The translations under genes were made by a program, and so were the position numbers. Below, in pieces: positions 13,592 through 28,157 of a stretch of 64,000 nt of DNA. Source of the stretch: Panonychus citri (lineage: Eukaryota > Arthropoda > Arachnida > Trombidiformes > Tetranychidae); assembly GCF_014898815.1 (NCBI RefSeq), contig NW_026515433.1, forward strand, positions 1,634,501 through 1,698,500, given 5' to 3'. The stretch's first letter is position 1; each line of letters opens with the position of its first letter. The notes under the pieces were generated by a model. That model was not told the DNA's origin. It worked only from the letters and a program-made list of their open reading frames with translations, and ran no database searches.

Positions 13592-16500
13592 AACTATTAT
13601 CATCAGGGTTAACATGGGGGAGAGGAGAAAATAATAATAACGAAAAGTGAAATAATACTTTGAACAACATGGTAACTATTATATAATATTAACAAGCTTT
13701 AAGTAACCATGAAAATATATAATCTATAGGATTAGAACTTTTTTCTCATTCTGATTCAGTTGAGAATCTGATAGAAACATGATCATCATCATCATGGTCA
13801 TTTAAGAGTATAGGGTTTATCTCAATCCTTGAATATATTAGCCGATTCCCTAGATCATAATAACAATAATCATGATGATTATCTTGTTTCCTTGAACTGG
13901 CTGAACTTTACATGATCACTAATATTTATCATGAGAATAAATAATTCATAGAAATCGAATTGGATTTTTTTTTTGGAAAAAAAAAGTTTTCAAATCTAAT
14001 GTTGAACTAAATGTGATTACACTCATCATTTTAATGGTCAATTCTGATGGATAATTTGATGGAAGCGGTTTCTAGATGACCAGTGGGGGTGAAAATTGTG
14101 GCAAATTATTTGTAAGGCTTTGACCTCTCCCCTTTATGTGGATGATATTAATTGTGGTGTGTGAGGGTTGTATGAGAAGAGGAAAAGAATAATTTTCTTC
14201 CAGGAAATGAGCTCTTGATGGAGGAAAGATGAAGAAAGAAAATGTTTCATTTCCTTTTTCTGTTGCAACGTTTTCCCAGCATCTTCCAAGAACAATGTTC
14301 TCTTTGCTCTTTTTTTCGCCATCATCATCATCATTATCATCATTTGTTCTCATTCATTTACTTGACCAACTAAAAAGAAACTTTTTTCTTGCTCATCTTT
14401 TCTTTATCTCTTCCGATTATCGTCCTATCGACCATAGAGATGAGTATATCTATGGACAATTGTGATGATAATAAACAAAAATCAAGGCAAATTAATGGAT
14501 CAGCTGATTTACCTGGTAATCTGGATAAGTCAAGTTACCAATCGGGTCTCAATGATCATCATCATGACTTAACCTCACCAATATTGAGTAACATTGAAGT
14601 TAATGAAAGTAAATTAGGAATCATTACCAATCCACATTCATTTCATCCTCATCATCATCATCAACTTCATCCATTAACACATCTTAGCTCACAACAGCAT
14701 CAGCAGCAACAACAATCATTACCTCATCATCATCATCATCATCAACAGCATCATCTTGAACAGCAACACCATCAACAAGATCAAATTGCACAACAACATC
14801 AACATTATCAGACTCATTTCAACTCAGGAATATCTCATTTCCATCCTCATCACCACCCACATCTTCCTACACACCCTTCACTTCACTCCCAGTCTCATCC
14901 TCCACCACCTCTTTCTCATCTTCTCCATCCTCATCATCGAGCTTTAATGACCACTGGTCATCATCATATCAAACAAGAATCAAACAATGAGATAGACATC
15001 AGAAGATTTCATGATAATCTTCACTTGACCTCCTCATCCCTTCAAGATGCTCAAAGGTAAACTAATAAAAACTTTACACTGATTAACTTTTCATGAGAAA
15101 TTTAATTTACTGAAAATGTCTTTTCCTCTTAATTATCGATATCGATTCAAACTTTAGGCCCAAAATTTGGTCTTTGGCTCAAACGGCAACTTCATCGAGT
15201 CCATCTTATGTCAACCGTGATCCACTCACTTGGAATCATCCAATTGATGTGACAAGTGATAATCTATCATCAACTTCAACTCCAAATTCAAATAACATTC
15301 AACCTTACGGACAAACTGACCCTTCATCCCCAACATCAACTGGACGTCAATTGATACAAATAAATTCAGAATCAAATGAATCTCAACAATCATTAAATCA
15401 AAACAATTTGACTAATGATTCAACTCGACTTCCTTTAATCATCTCATCAACATCACCGGCACTTTCATCATCATCAACCTCATCATTATCATCAATATCA
15501 TCTTCATCATCTATTTCAACCTCTTCTAGTGTCCCCCTACCAATAACCTTGACAACAACAACGACAACAACACCAACCTCAACAACTAAAACAACAACAC
15601 CATCATCATCATCATCAACAATGTCACCATCAAAAACGACAATTGTTTCATCAAAATCAACCAAATCCTGGATTGAGAATCCCAATTGTGTTTATAATGT
15701 AAATGGATCATCTTCCTCATCTTCCTCCTCCTCCTCATCATCAACAACAGCACCAGACAATATTATGATTACCCCAACCGTTATAACAAATACAATCAAC
15801 CACAACCCACTCCCAGTGAGTCCAATTTGCCCGGGAAATGGTTCCCTTATAATTCAAAGCGATATAAATAACGGTAAAAGTAATAATAATGATGATGATG
15901 TCGATGATAACAACAGGGATGACAATAGAGATGATAATAGGTCAATCATGTTGGATGTTAAATTGAAAAAAGATCATCAATCAAAGGGTCTACAATATTT
16001 ATCTCCCTCAAATCAATCCCACCTCCTCCTCCACCACCCTCATCATCATCATTCAGAATTCACATCACCTCAACATCCTTTTTCATCATCAACGACAACA
16101 ACAGCATCTTTAGCATCCTCATTGTCCTCTACCTCCTCAACATCAACCTCAATAACACCAATCATACCCACCCCATTCAGTAATCATCTTTATCCTCATT
16201 CTCATCATCCATTTCATCATCATCATCATCATCATCTTAATGACCAAGGAACGCCTTCAACGCGTCTTTCAAACGCTCCTCATGGTCCACGATTAAGTTT
16301 ACCTATTGATGGACATCATCATCATCATCATCATCACCATCTTCAGCATTCTCACCCTGAATCTCACCCAATCTCTGTTATCTCAGCATTAAGATCCACA
16401 TCCTCATCTTCATCTTCATCATCATCACCCTCATGTCCAGTTGATAATCTAAGTTCATTTCCATCATTTACTGATAACTTTTTGAAACAACAACGAACCA

Positions 16501-16850
16501 ACACTTTTCTTGGTAAAGTATTTTCCGATTATGTTTCCAGTTCCGGTCTTTGTGAGGTTCCAATTGAAATGCCAGCATCATGCCCATCGGTAAGTTCATC
16601 ATCAGCCTCATCTTCACCATCGACAACAAACACCAACAACAACACAACCAATTTACACCATAATCACCACCCTCATCCCTACACCACTAATCCAGGTTCA
16701 ATCGGTGAAGAATCAACATCAAGTGATATTAATCAATCAACATCTTCAACCTCATCTTCATCATCTTCCCACCTTCATCATAAAAGACTTTTAACTTCAA
16801 CAACAAATGAATCAACCTTCCAATCCTGTGGACTTATCTATGGGAATTAA
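10970..16850 (+). CDS. iro: Iroquois-class TALE homeodomain transcription factor
   Basis: Nuclear DNA-binding developmental regulator of the IRX/araucan-caupolican-mirror family. Coding exons: 10970-11314, 12238-12427, 14438-15056, 15158-16850; all junctions are GT/AG, the phases fit, and together they give 948 residues. The homeodomain spans residues about 72-134: ARRKNATRETTNTLKSWL, the three-residue TALE loop with PYP (95-97), and recognition helix WFANARRR (119-126). Intron 1 splits the homeodomain after TLTQ, the position known in IRX genes. The family motif RPKIWSLA lies at 385-392 across the exon 3/4 junction. An acidic stretch follows the homeodomain; long His, Gln, Ser and Thr runs fill exons 3 and 4. 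The chosen ATG has A at -3 and an in-frame stop upstream, but a preceding splice acceptor-like AG at 10968 leaves an upstream coding exon possible. Which of the insect paralogues it corresponds to cannot be told. Confidence 0.93.
11034..11130 (+). repeat. Internal 16-residue tandem repeat in Iroquois N terminus
   Basis: Residues 22-37 and 38-53 are near-identical: GSNWTHLPPPACYPYD followed by GSNWTHIPPPTCYPYD, and a third GS start follows. The DNA copies are similar but not identical. The unit is Trp/Pro/Cys/Tyr-rich. I do not recognise it as a general feature of the family. Confidence 0.85.
11315..12237 (+). other. Iroquois intron 1 (splits homeodomain)
   Basis: Begins GTAAGA after the TLTQ codons and ends TTTTCTAG before VSTWFANARRR. 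It is phase 0, 923 bases, AT-rich, and contains a CT tract near 12130-12160 and one GAACTTTTT-family copy near 11386 (reverse). Confidence 0.9.
12428..14437 (+). other. Iroquois intron 2
   Basis: Begins GTAAGT and ends ACCATAG; phase 1. The splice restores a Glu codon (G+AG) after the acidic run. The intron holds a (GAAA)n tract at about 12510-12560, a (CT)n tract at 13555-13589 and five GAACTTTTT-family copies. No credible ORF is present. Confidence 0.8.
13555..13589. repeat. (CT)n microsatellite in Iroquois intron 2
   Basis: CT run of roughly 35 bases. Confidence 0.9.
15057..15157 (+). other. Iroquois intron 3
   Basis: A 101-base intron from GTAAAC to ACTTTAG. It splits an Arg codon (AG/G) that opens the RPKIWSLA motif. 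The conserved motif across the junction confirms the splice. Confidence 0.9.
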
Positions 16851-17570
16851 ATCTAAGGCGATTATCATCATCATCATCGTCATTCTCATCCTTGAATCAT
16901 CTTGAAAGTGTTTTCATAATCAAAGGGAGGGAAATCTGAAAATCTCTATTCAAACACTTTTTTCAATCTTCTCAATATTCAAGGATGAGGACAAAACTCA
17001 GAGATTTAAAAGCGATACCTCTTAACATTTACACCCACCATCCACCACCCACTTTCCACCCACCGTGTTAATATTATCCTCCAATATTATTATTACAAGG
17101 AAAACAAAAAGCTGACACTTTATCCTCATCTCTAAGTCAAAAAGCCATTAAAAAACATTAAACACTTCAACCTCGAGCTTAAATATCTTCTCGCAAGAAA
17201 AATGGATTAACCAAAAAAATCAGAGATTAACTTAATCTCCAATTTCCAATATAAACTCAATTCATGTAATATCTTCATCTCTCTCTATATATATATAAAT
17301 GTGTGTTTTAATCTTATTTTCATCATCAACTTAATCATCATCCTCATCATGGTAATCAAATGAATAATCAGATTCATTGATCATTATATTATATATTTAA
17401 TTCAGTAAATGTTTGCTGTTAATTTCAATGTCAAATGTTTAAATTAACTTGCAATTGTAAATATAACAAACAATTGATTAAATGGACAAAGTGGAATGTT
17501 AATTGTTGTAAATAATTTGATTTAATTGCAGGTTAATAATTTACAATAAAGAAAGAAACTTTTAAACTTT
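16851..17570 (+). other. Probable Iroquois 3' UTR with AATAAA
   Basis: Follows the TAA stop directly. A canonical AATAAA lies at 17545-17550 in an AT-rich context and is a plausible polyadenylation signal, giving a 3' UTR of about 0.7 kb. The transcript end is inferred. Confidence 0.45.
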
Positions 17571-20500
17571 AAATTTTGTTTGGAAATTTATTTCTCAATT
17601 TGTTGGGAATCATAATCATTTTGATCTGTTGATTGTTGGGATTAAATTTTACTTTGAAACTTTTAAATCGGAAACGGAAATGATGAAGAGAGAGAGAGAG
17701 ATAAATGCTTTTCGGACAAAAGGATTGATGATTAATTCAGAGCAGTTTAAATCTATTTGTACAATTTTATTCAATATCTTTGATGGTCCATTTCGTTAAA
17801 AAGTAAAGGGAGTAGGAGGAGAGGGAAGGGGAGAGTGGGTGGAGTAGGAAGCGGATGAATAGGAGGTGGAGATGACGAAGAAAATGATTTGAAATAATAT
17901 GAAAAAAGAGACTGAAATGAAATCAAGTGTCATTCGAGGATGTACCCATGAAGATGAGTCGAGATCATGTAAAGTGATTGAGGACTTCGGTGGGCGGATG
18001 ATGGTGAGAGTGGGGAGTAAATGGAGAGAGAGAGAGAGAGGTAACGAGAGGGATATGACTATGGAAGAGAATGATGAGAGAGTAAGAGAGATGGAAAAGT
18101 AATCAAAAAATGTTGGCTGAAAAAGAGAGAGAGAGAGAGAAAAAAAAAAGAAAGAGGCGTAGAATTGTGAGTTCTGATGAAGAAGAAAAAGTTCGACTGA
18201 ATGTTCGAAGCTTTTTTATTTTATTCTGACAGAAGAAAAGTAAAATAATCAGTCTCATCATCATTCTCTTCTTCTTCCAATGATGATGAGAAGAAGAAAA
18301 AAAAGTTCCAAGTAAATGAGCGACAGTAAAGAGAGAAAGTGAAAAAAGAGAAAAACAGGATGATGAAAAAAAGTTCGAACTCAAAGGATGATGAATATGT
18401 TGATTCTTATCCACTGTCTTCCTACACTAATCATCTGAATGAATAACGGAAAAGATGACGAGTAGAGAGAGAGAGAAGAAGATGATGAGGATGAGAAGAT
18501 GTTGATTTCCGAGGCTACTCTTCATCTTCCTTTCGAATCAATTTAAAGGGATAAACTTTGATTTCCTGTGAATTCACTGGATGAGAATGATGTTGGTTCC
18601 ACCCCATAGGAATTCATTTGGCTCGAAAAAAAGTTCATGTATAGAGAGAAATCTGTTTTTTTATTCCAATTCCACTGGAACACCAGCATTCAGACTGTCC
18701 CCACCCTGTGTATCAAAGAGGAAGAGGAAAGTATTTCCGGTTTCTTCTAATACATTAACTCCACTGTCTCAGCATTGACACACAAAAATAACAATGATAA
18801 TATTTAGATTACATATGGACAACATTATAATAGCCGATAACCTTTATTATCCATTATCATTATTATTATTTCTTGATCAATGGTCACTTTTCAATGGAAG
18901 ATAAAGAGGATAAGTGGTCACTCAATTTCATCTTAAACAACGTTGGACACAATGGAGGGTCAGGGGTGGGAGAAAAAATTCTGCACCATGTCCACTTCGA
19001 GAACACATTCTGAGCTATTCATATGGTCAGAATGCTGAGTGAGAACATTTTTCTCATAAATCAATTCGCCTTCATCTTATTCTCCCTCACTCTCTCTCAC
19101 TCTCTCTCTCTCTCGCTCTCTCTCTCGTCCTTGTAAATTATCGATAAGAAAGTTAATCCACTAAATCCTAATCTTGATCAGATGTAAAAAGTGTTTAGTT
19201 TATTTCTGTATCTATTAGATTAACTTTGGAAATTTTTGTCATACCAGCTAATTGTTGATTCGCCGATAGGTTAACATTATTATTCATGTGACTTTATTGT
19301 AAGTAAATTGCTGATAATCACAATTGTTTGACATAATCATGATAATAATTATGATTGATTGTTTACCTTTTTTTCATATAAGGTATATCTTATTCAGGTT
19401 GACAGTTTATTGTTGTCAATATGATGTACTTACGATAACCTTTTCATTTTCATGATTAATTTAATGCTGTCAACATGAATCAACAATGACCATCAATGAT
19501 TAGAAGACATTAATTAGTTGATTTAGTTAATTAGATAATCACAGTTTCCAAAATTGATCAGTGAATATAAAATGGACACATTGACATCAAGAGAGAGGGA
19601 GAAAGGGAGAGAGAGAGATTAAATTAAGTGATAATCAGAAGGGAGCAAGAAAAAGGTTGATTTGTATTCGTAATGATTAGTTATTAATAATGAATGATTA
19701 GATTGATGTTTTCATTAATTCGGTGAGTATTAATCTCGACAGGTTCGTGTACCATATGGGGATAAATCTTATCATTCGAATCTTGGAATCTTCGATTTTC
19801 TTTTCTTTTTTCTCTTATTCTTCTGTATCTCTTCATCTTCGACTAATGGAATGACGATTGATCTTCTTCGTCTTCTTCTCATCTTTTTCCCTCTCATAGA
19901 AAATCATCAATTTGGACTAAGAACTTTTTTCTTCTTCTTTTTCCTATGATAAAAACGAGAAAAGAAAAGATGAGTTACCATGGTGATTCATCATCATCTT
20001 TAGAACAGAAAAGAGGCCATTTCTTTACCTTTCGAACTTGAAAAAAAGACTTGTGACTCTTTCGAGTGGGCTGTCACTGAGAATTTCGATTCCTCGAACA
20101 GCGCATTTATCATCTTTCGAACCATTATGATATAGGCCTTCTTAAGGTTATCTCTTCCTTTCATCTCCATCTTCCTCATCCTCATCCTCATCCTCATCAA
20201 CATCCACCCTCGAACCGTTACCTCCCATCACTGAATAGCAGCAATTCATTCAATCTCTTGCATCTGTCTTAACCATTGAGTCCAGCTTGAAATCATTAAA
20301 TCCACTCCAAACAAGTCATAACTTTAATTGCAATTAATTATAATAATCAAATCATTAGAACCCAAATCAAATTAAACTCATTTTCAACAGAAAAATTGAA
20401 TTTTTTTTTCTTCATATCAACAATTTGTATTAACCATTGAGCTCAAGTATCATCACTATTATAATGCTAATCGATAGCCAAGTTTCACAGGTAAACATTA

Positions 20501-22172
20501 CAATCAACGTTTAATTGTTGACAGGATTTAACTTAAAGTGGGTTAATGATTGTTGTCATTTATTATTTAGTACATTATTGAAATTGAAAACTCTCATTTT
20601 GATGGAACAATTAAAAAGTAAACAATCAACAAATGTCAACATTTAACCATTGAAACTAATAAATAACAAAGCATAACAATAAGTTTATCATCAATTGAGA
20701 TCTATGATTTGATTTAGTTGTTTTGTTAAAAAAAAGTGATTCCCATGAAATTGTCATGATTGAACTGAGAGATTGATTAGAAAAAAATAATTGTCGATAT
20801 ATTGAAAAAATCATCCAAGTGAAATGTTAAATATTGTTGAATATAAATTGTATGTTATTCAAATGAATCTCAAGTCATGTTACCTTTTTGATTACATTTA
20901 CAAGGTTCACTTGATTTGGATAACAATTGAAATTGAGCTTTCGGTGAAAAGTTCAGGAAATAATTTCTCCGATTTTGATTATATTTTCATCTCGATGGCA
21001 AAAACAATAACATGCAAATTAGGTAATGATAATAATCTGATAGGTCGAGTATAACCTCAAATGAAGGTAACTATTAGTTTTACAGCGATTGAAACATTAA
21101 CATGATTTAGGGTTAAACATGAGAGAGAGAGAGAGAGAACTGTCATCCTCATAATCATCATCATCTTCATCGTCTTCATCATCTTCTTCGGAATTGATTA
21201 TTATAATGAAAATGTTCATCTTCTTGTCATCATCATGTATAAGGTATCATCTAAAATTAGATACAGTTGATATGATTATTCTCGATTAGAACTTTTTTTT
21301 TCTCTCTTTCGAGTTGCCTTCGATTCTCTGGGAACAACCTTTTTCCTATTAGATATTGAATATAATCTGCTAAATATTTACATTCGTATATTATGTATGC
21401 ATCATGGATGATAGTTCTGGGTAATCATCATCATTGATATAGATTTAAAATCCTCATCAATGTCCATTGTCATTTGTTTGTGACATATAAAAGTTATTAT
21501 CGAGAAAATTTTCATTCCAACAAAAAAAAATTACATGAAAACTCAGCAGAAATAAAATGGAAACTGATTATTTATGCTAATTAAAAATGAGAATTGATAA
21601 TTAAATCCAGCACCAAATTAGTTTTGCTTGATGCAAATTCAAAAAACAATCCATAGATAATTAGTTAATTGCTGAACAGTTTCATTATCAAATGAATATA
21701 CAACTCGAGCCAATTTATTAATTTCTTTAATCATTATTGATCAGATTATCATCAGTCAAGTGTGTCTATCTAATAATATCATTAACTTGACCTTTCACCT
21801 TGGCGTAGCATCCAATGTATGTATCCAATATCCAAGTGATATGAAATGAATCGGTATATTATATTTACCACAGGAATGATAATATTATTGGATGATAATG
21901 ATAATAATTTACAGGGGAAACGGAAAAAATATTTATACACTTAATGAAATAATATCAATGGTTGATTATGATGATGATTATTATTATTAAGGTTTGATTG
22001 GTCATTTGTGATTCAGGGAATCAGGTCAAGTCGATAAGGAAAAAGTTCAGAACCTTGGGAACAATAATCACATGGAGATTATCAATCAAATGATTATCAA
22101 TGATTGTTGCATATGCTTTTTATCAGCTTGGGTGTAGATGTGGGTATGCATATGAGTGGGAGTGTGGGTATG

Positions 22173-22190
22173 CACACACACACACACACA
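22173..22190. repeat. (CA)n microsatellite
   Basis: Short CA-dinucleotide run of about 9 units. Confidence 0.85.
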
Positions 22191-25100
22191 TATAAACATA
22201 AATATATTTACTCATTTCAAGACAATAGACTTGGTAATCTAATGGATGATAATGATGATAATATATTGATACGCTAATGGTTGTGGCTTGAATCTTGATG
22301 GACATTGAGACTGTTGATTATCAACATGATGATTCAACTGAAACATTGACAATCAATTAGGTGACATTTATTGTTACATATATATACATTATTGAGCAAC
22401 ATTCAAATAATATAATATATATCATATTATATTCACAGAGAGACACGTGATGTTTGTATTATGTGTAAATAATAGTAAGTTAAGTTGACAGTTAAATGAT
22501 GATGATAATCAAAAAGGAATCACAATTGTAACAATCAAATGTAAACAATTGACTGTTGTTCAATTTTGTATTCTGTATTAACTTAATATGCAACAAGAAT
22601 TAGTTTTTGACACTAATCAACTTTGGATAAACAAGAAACATTGTGATAAACAAGAACAACAATTAAGGCTTTAAAATGTTTTTAAATAACAATTAAAATA
22701 GTAAATATTAATGATTATGTTTATCAACCAGTGTTACAATTTAACATCATCAATGTTGATCATTGTTGTTATTATTGAAAAGACTAACACTGACCAGTAC
22801 TGACCATCAACCTCACCTTTAAAAACTTTAACCACCCAAGTAGGTGGTGGGGTCAAGTTGCAAGATAATCAACATATTGTCCATCTCATATTGTTAATCT
22901 TGATTGTCATTTGATTGTTATGATTAAATTAAATCTCCTATTAAATGGACATACTTTCCAACACCTTTGAACAAAAGGATTTACCAATTGGTTGACTCAA
23001 ACAATTTACTTGAAGGAAGAAAAAAAAAGTTTCCTTGTCCAGTTTTCCAAATCTTTCAATGGTCATTGTTACACCTATGACCTGCCCTTTATAATGAGTA
23101 GGAGGGCAGGGGGTGGACGATGATAAGACTCTCTTTCATATCATCTTGACCAATGGTCATCTATCCATTCAAAGGTATTGTGTGATTGTTGTTTTGCTCC
23201 AGTTGATTGAATTAACTTTCTATTAGGTAGATAAGTTTTTTCTCAACCCCTTTGACCTCTCTCTCTCTCTCTCTCTATCTCTGTTGCTTTTGCTTGACCT
23301 CACCTTTAAGTGTCAAAAGATTTTACTAGAAAATGTTGAAATCTATTCATCAATCAATTTAGTTGATTGTTGAAACACTTGATCACAATTAGATTAAAAT
23401 AATTTCTCATTTTCTCTCTTCGAAATTGTTAGAACTTTTTTTTTCTCTTCTTCGATTTCAACAATCATTTAAATCACAATTGAACCTTTATTGTTGATCC
23501 ATTTGTTTGTTTACTGGTCAATTGATTGAAGTGAAAGACTTGAAAGTTAATCCAGTTAACTATTCAATCGGTTTTTAAATAATACAATTGATTGTTTTCC
23601 TTGATTGTCAATTTTTTTTCTTGCATCTCCATCAACCTAATCCAATGTAATCTAAAAACGTCAACATTGATTGTTGACAACGATGACTTTATGTTGGTAT
23701 TAACGTTGATTATCACGATTAATTGATTATCTCAATCTTAGGTTAATCATTTGGTCTGATTTGATTTAATCTTTATCCTTGAAAAAAAAACAAAGGCAAA
23801 CAATTAAACTCACAAGGTAATCAAATGAACCTTTAAAAAGGTAACAATCAATGTCAATCAATTTAAATTGTCATGATTTAAAAATGACATTTTTATATTA
23901 ATACATTTAATTGATGTTAATCAATGTCTCCCTTATATTAATTGTCAACTTTTAATGACAACAAATAAGTTAATTAATTTAAATTAATCATCATGAATGG
24001 GAAAAACTAGTAAGGATAATAATGATTATGTCAAATGCAATTAATTAATTAGCTTGCAAAATTAATGATGTTAATCCAAATCATTTAACCAAATTAATAA
24101 TGATAATTAATGAGCCAACTAATTAGCAACAAACCAGAATAGGTAAGTTGACAATTTAAATTTGTGGCTAATCACAATTAAAATCAAATGAATGAGGGGG
24201 AAAAAAGTTACACTAATAATAAATTAAATCATTTGAAATGATGATGATGATAATCATGTTAATCATTATGATCACTGTGATTATTAAATTATGTTGATTC
24301 AGTTGAAATGATAATCAGAATTACAAATATTATTATTAATTCTGAATACAATTATCATTGGGAATTGTTTTGTTTCCCCTTAATTGTGACTCGAATATAA
24401 TTTCAATTATTATGCTGATTCTTGATTCTTAATCATGTTAATATTTGTGTACCATTATTAACATGATACAACGTGTTAATCAACAGTAACAATCAGTTGA
24501 TTGTCTATTATTAAAATGAGTTGTTTAAGTTAATTCACTTTGAGTTAATCATAAATATCATTTTGATGAGCTTCAATTCATCATAATTGACTATTGGGAG
24601 TCAACAGGGTGGATGATATTTTTATCCATGGGGATTCATTGATATTATCAGACCATTGGAATCAGTTTATCATCATCATCATCTTTTTCCCCCTGACATT
24701 TTCGTGTCATATTAATATTAACCTGACAGTCGATATCTCAATCTGATTTATATGATATTACATTTAAAGATATAAACCTGATAAGATTGATTATATCGCT
24801 CTTATTACAACTCGAAATGTCCAAAAGTCGAAATTGTGACAGGAAGAGAAAAAGTTCTGAAAGAAAAGTTCACATATTCCAAGTTCTCATGATCGATATT
24901 TTCTGTTTCTTTTTTCGATTTCATTTTTTTTCTTCAGAACTCCAATCAGAACTTTTTCTTCTTGCAATTCAATTTTCAACTTTACCTATTCAATTGGTAC
25001 AATTTCTCATCTGCTAACTTTTTACTCCTTTTGTAACAATTGTTATTAGTTAATCGACAATGATAATCATATTTCCGTTTCCCCTTTTTGCCTTTAACTC

Positions 25101-28100
25101 TGTTTATTTACAATATAAAATAATCATCATCATTATATTAGTACATTTAAGTTAACAATATAATCTGACATTTCAATCAATGTAATCTCATCATCTTCAA
25201 ATCTCCCACTTCTAGATTATCATCATTGTATTGTGATTATCACTCAGGGATCACTCCTCCTCCTCCTCATCATCATTATCATCCTCATCCTCATCTTCAC
25301 CCTCCGAAATTGATTATATCTCAAATTTCAAGGTTTTTCTTTTGACTGTGGAAGTTAAAAGATGAACAGATTAATATATTTACGATATTGATACACAGAT
25401 AAAAATGAAATATGAACAAAAAATGGTTCTAATTTTTGTTTTCCATCCACTTCAATTGATTCCCTTGACAGATATCATAGGAAACGGATATGGTACAATG
25501 GTAATGGCTTCGAAATGATTATCTAAATGCTAGAAAATTGATAGAAGAGAAAAAAATTGTTCTTTTGTCAAAACTTCTAATAGGATCTTGGCGATCTCCA
25601 CATATTATAATATTTAAACTCTCTCTCTCTCTCTCTCTCTCACTCTTGATTTAATCACTATTATTATGATAACTATTTTCTTATTCATCCATTGAAGCTT
25701 CACACTTTGATTTGATTGTCAATTGTTGTATTTGATTGTCAATCAAATCAGTCAATCCTTTTACCCGCAAGTTTGAGGTTACAGTTTGTCCATCAAATTG
25801 ATTGGGACAATTAAATATACATAATTTGTTACATAGATTTTTTTATCTGGACAATATTTGATTACGATAACAATGAAAATTGATTGTCAATCAGATCACA
25901 ATAACAATCAAGCAACAATTTACCTGTGATAATTGAAACATATTGTAAATAAAACATATATATTATATGTTTTACAATATTATTCATGTTATTAGTTGAT
26001 TATCATTAAGCTAATTAGCTTGGTTAATGTTTTAAATTAATTGAAATGTTGTTTACAAACTGTGACATTGATTTTTTGATTGTATTAATAATACAAATTA
26101 AATTACCATTAGTGTTAAGAAAATGAAGAAAATGTTCAATGAATTATTATTATATTAATGATATTATATCATTAATAGTTATGTATGTATAAGAGGAGTT
26201 GGTGATAAATGAATATGTATTTTCATCATATTATATACAATTCTGACTGAATTAAGTGATGGTGGGAATCATGGTGGGTGAGGGTGGGCTTATAATGGAT
26301 GGTGGGTTTATATATATATTACATAGCATGAGGTAAGTGTTATTAATGCCTTAAAATAAAAGGCTTACATGGTTAATAAGTTAACAAGCTTAATATGTTT
26401 CCCACTCTCAATCTTAATGAGGTTGTTGCTTTTATCAATCTTGTAACTATTATTATCCAAGTGAAATGTTGGTTAATTTTTTTCCTAGGGTATTCCTCAT
26501 GTAATACCCATGTAGTATTAGTGTAATGTATATATGTCATTGTGACTTGTTATTATTATTGTTGGAGTAGTTTAAATTGTACATAATAATATGATAATAA
26601 CTTTACTATCCATCTAATCAATGGTTGTTGTTTCGTGTTGATTGTTGATTAAATTGTTAACCAATATATTGAGAAGGGGAGGAAAACTTTTCATTAATAT
26701 CAAGTGAATATCTTATTATGAATATGTATGATAATTTAGATTGATTTTCGTTACCATTGATTGTGATTTCCATTGATTAACTGTGACAATTTGAACAAAG
26801 TAAATTGAAATTAAATGGTTGAAATATATTTCTCAATTAGTGTTGACAATTCAATGGTATTATTGAAAAAATCAGTTTCCAATGTTAATCATTGTTAACA
26901 TTTAGTTTGTGGTTTACAAGATGATTTCTTGTCTTGATTGTCTTGTCTGAGCTTGTTGATTGTGATTTAATGAAACTCATTGCGAGTTTGATAGTTTATT
27001 GATCAGCTGATTAAGTAATTGTTTACAATGTTTGTTGTTTTCTTTTTTGTAACAATTAATTGTTACACTTTTGCTGGTTGAAAAAAAAAGTAAACCAGTA
27101 AATTGTTGTTGTTGTTACTTGAATAATAATGTTCCCTTTTCATAGTCTGTTGTTGATGTTACTTGTCAATTGGTCTGATCCTTTTACCAACGACATTACA
27201 ATTATGTTGATTGTGATAATGATATAAAAAGGTAACATTGAAAACAAATGTTTCTCTTGTTTTTATCATCCTCATCCTCATCTTTATCTTCATCTTCATC
27301 ATTTTCGTTTTCGTCTTCAACTTGATTGTTGTTGTTGTTTTCTTACTGTTGATTTATCACAAAGCGTTTTGATAATGTTGTTGACGATTCCATTTAATAT
27401 CAACATTATGTATCTTTCCTCCTTCTTACACCAGGTAAACATGTCGATAGATTTTGTTGAAAATCATGTAAAACTCAGGGAGGGAATCGTGTCAACATGA
27501 GGATAGTTTGTAACCCAAGTAACGTTTCAATCCATCTCTCTCAAGGTAAACTAATATTACAATCTTATCCTTTTTTATGTCAACAACTTTGTGTCTTTTT
27601 TCATCATCATCATCGTCATCATTTTGATCTTCTTTGGGGGAATTATCATAGTTTGCACTTTTTTCTTCTTCTTCTTTGTCTCTCCATTCAGTGAATCTCT
27701 CTCGAGCTAAGTCTTTCCCTCCTTGTATTTATATCCATTGGTTGTTATGTATTTAAGCTTTAAATGTGTACGACATGAAAACTTTGCAATCCATTAAACA
27801 ATACTGATAGAACACGAAAAATCAAGTAACCAATAGGCCTGACATTTGGAACATGATTCAGCTGATTCGTCTTCTTTTTCTGTGTTCGTCATCTTGTCTT
27901 TTTACTTTTTGATTCTGTTTTCTTCCTCACAATCTCAGATATTGTGTATCACTTGCAAATGGTTGCAAGTTACAACTCAGTTAACAAGGGAACTCATCTC
28001 AAATTGTTGATGTTCCTTGTCAAACATTTTCGTTTTTTGCTTCTGTCTGTCATTGATGATGATGCTATCGATGATGATGAGGATAGGGATGAGGATGCTA

Positions 28101-28103
28101 AGA

Positions 28104-28105
<2 letters not shown>

Positions 28106-28154
<49 letters not shown>
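28106..28154. repeat. (GA)n microsatellite
   Basis: GA run of about 49 bases, one of the longest in the window. Its translations give the Arg-Glu or Ser-Leu repeats seen in several spurious frames. Confidence 0.95.

Positions 28155-28157
<3 letters not shown>

Larger units (their letters stand above)
2914..24957. promoter_or_regulatory. Dispersed GAACTTTTT motif family
   Basis: About 22 copies of GAAC followed by five or more T, on either strand. Approximate positions: 2914(-), 5579(+), 6203(+), 6716(-), 10290(+), 10638(+), 11386(-), 12568(-), 12925(+), 13105(+), 13355(-), 13735(+), 18186(-), 18297(-), 18366(-), 18626(-), 19921(+), 21289(+), 22040(-), 23432(+), 24849(-), 24949(+). Many extend to TTAGAACTTTTTTTTCTC. 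All lie around or within the introns of the Iroquois gene. The role is unknown. Confidence 0.45.

Noticed and set aside
15398..15685. Asp/Val-rich 95-codon frame opposite the Iroquois exon 4
   Set aside because: Antisense shadow of the Ser/Thr-rich repeat coding sequence.
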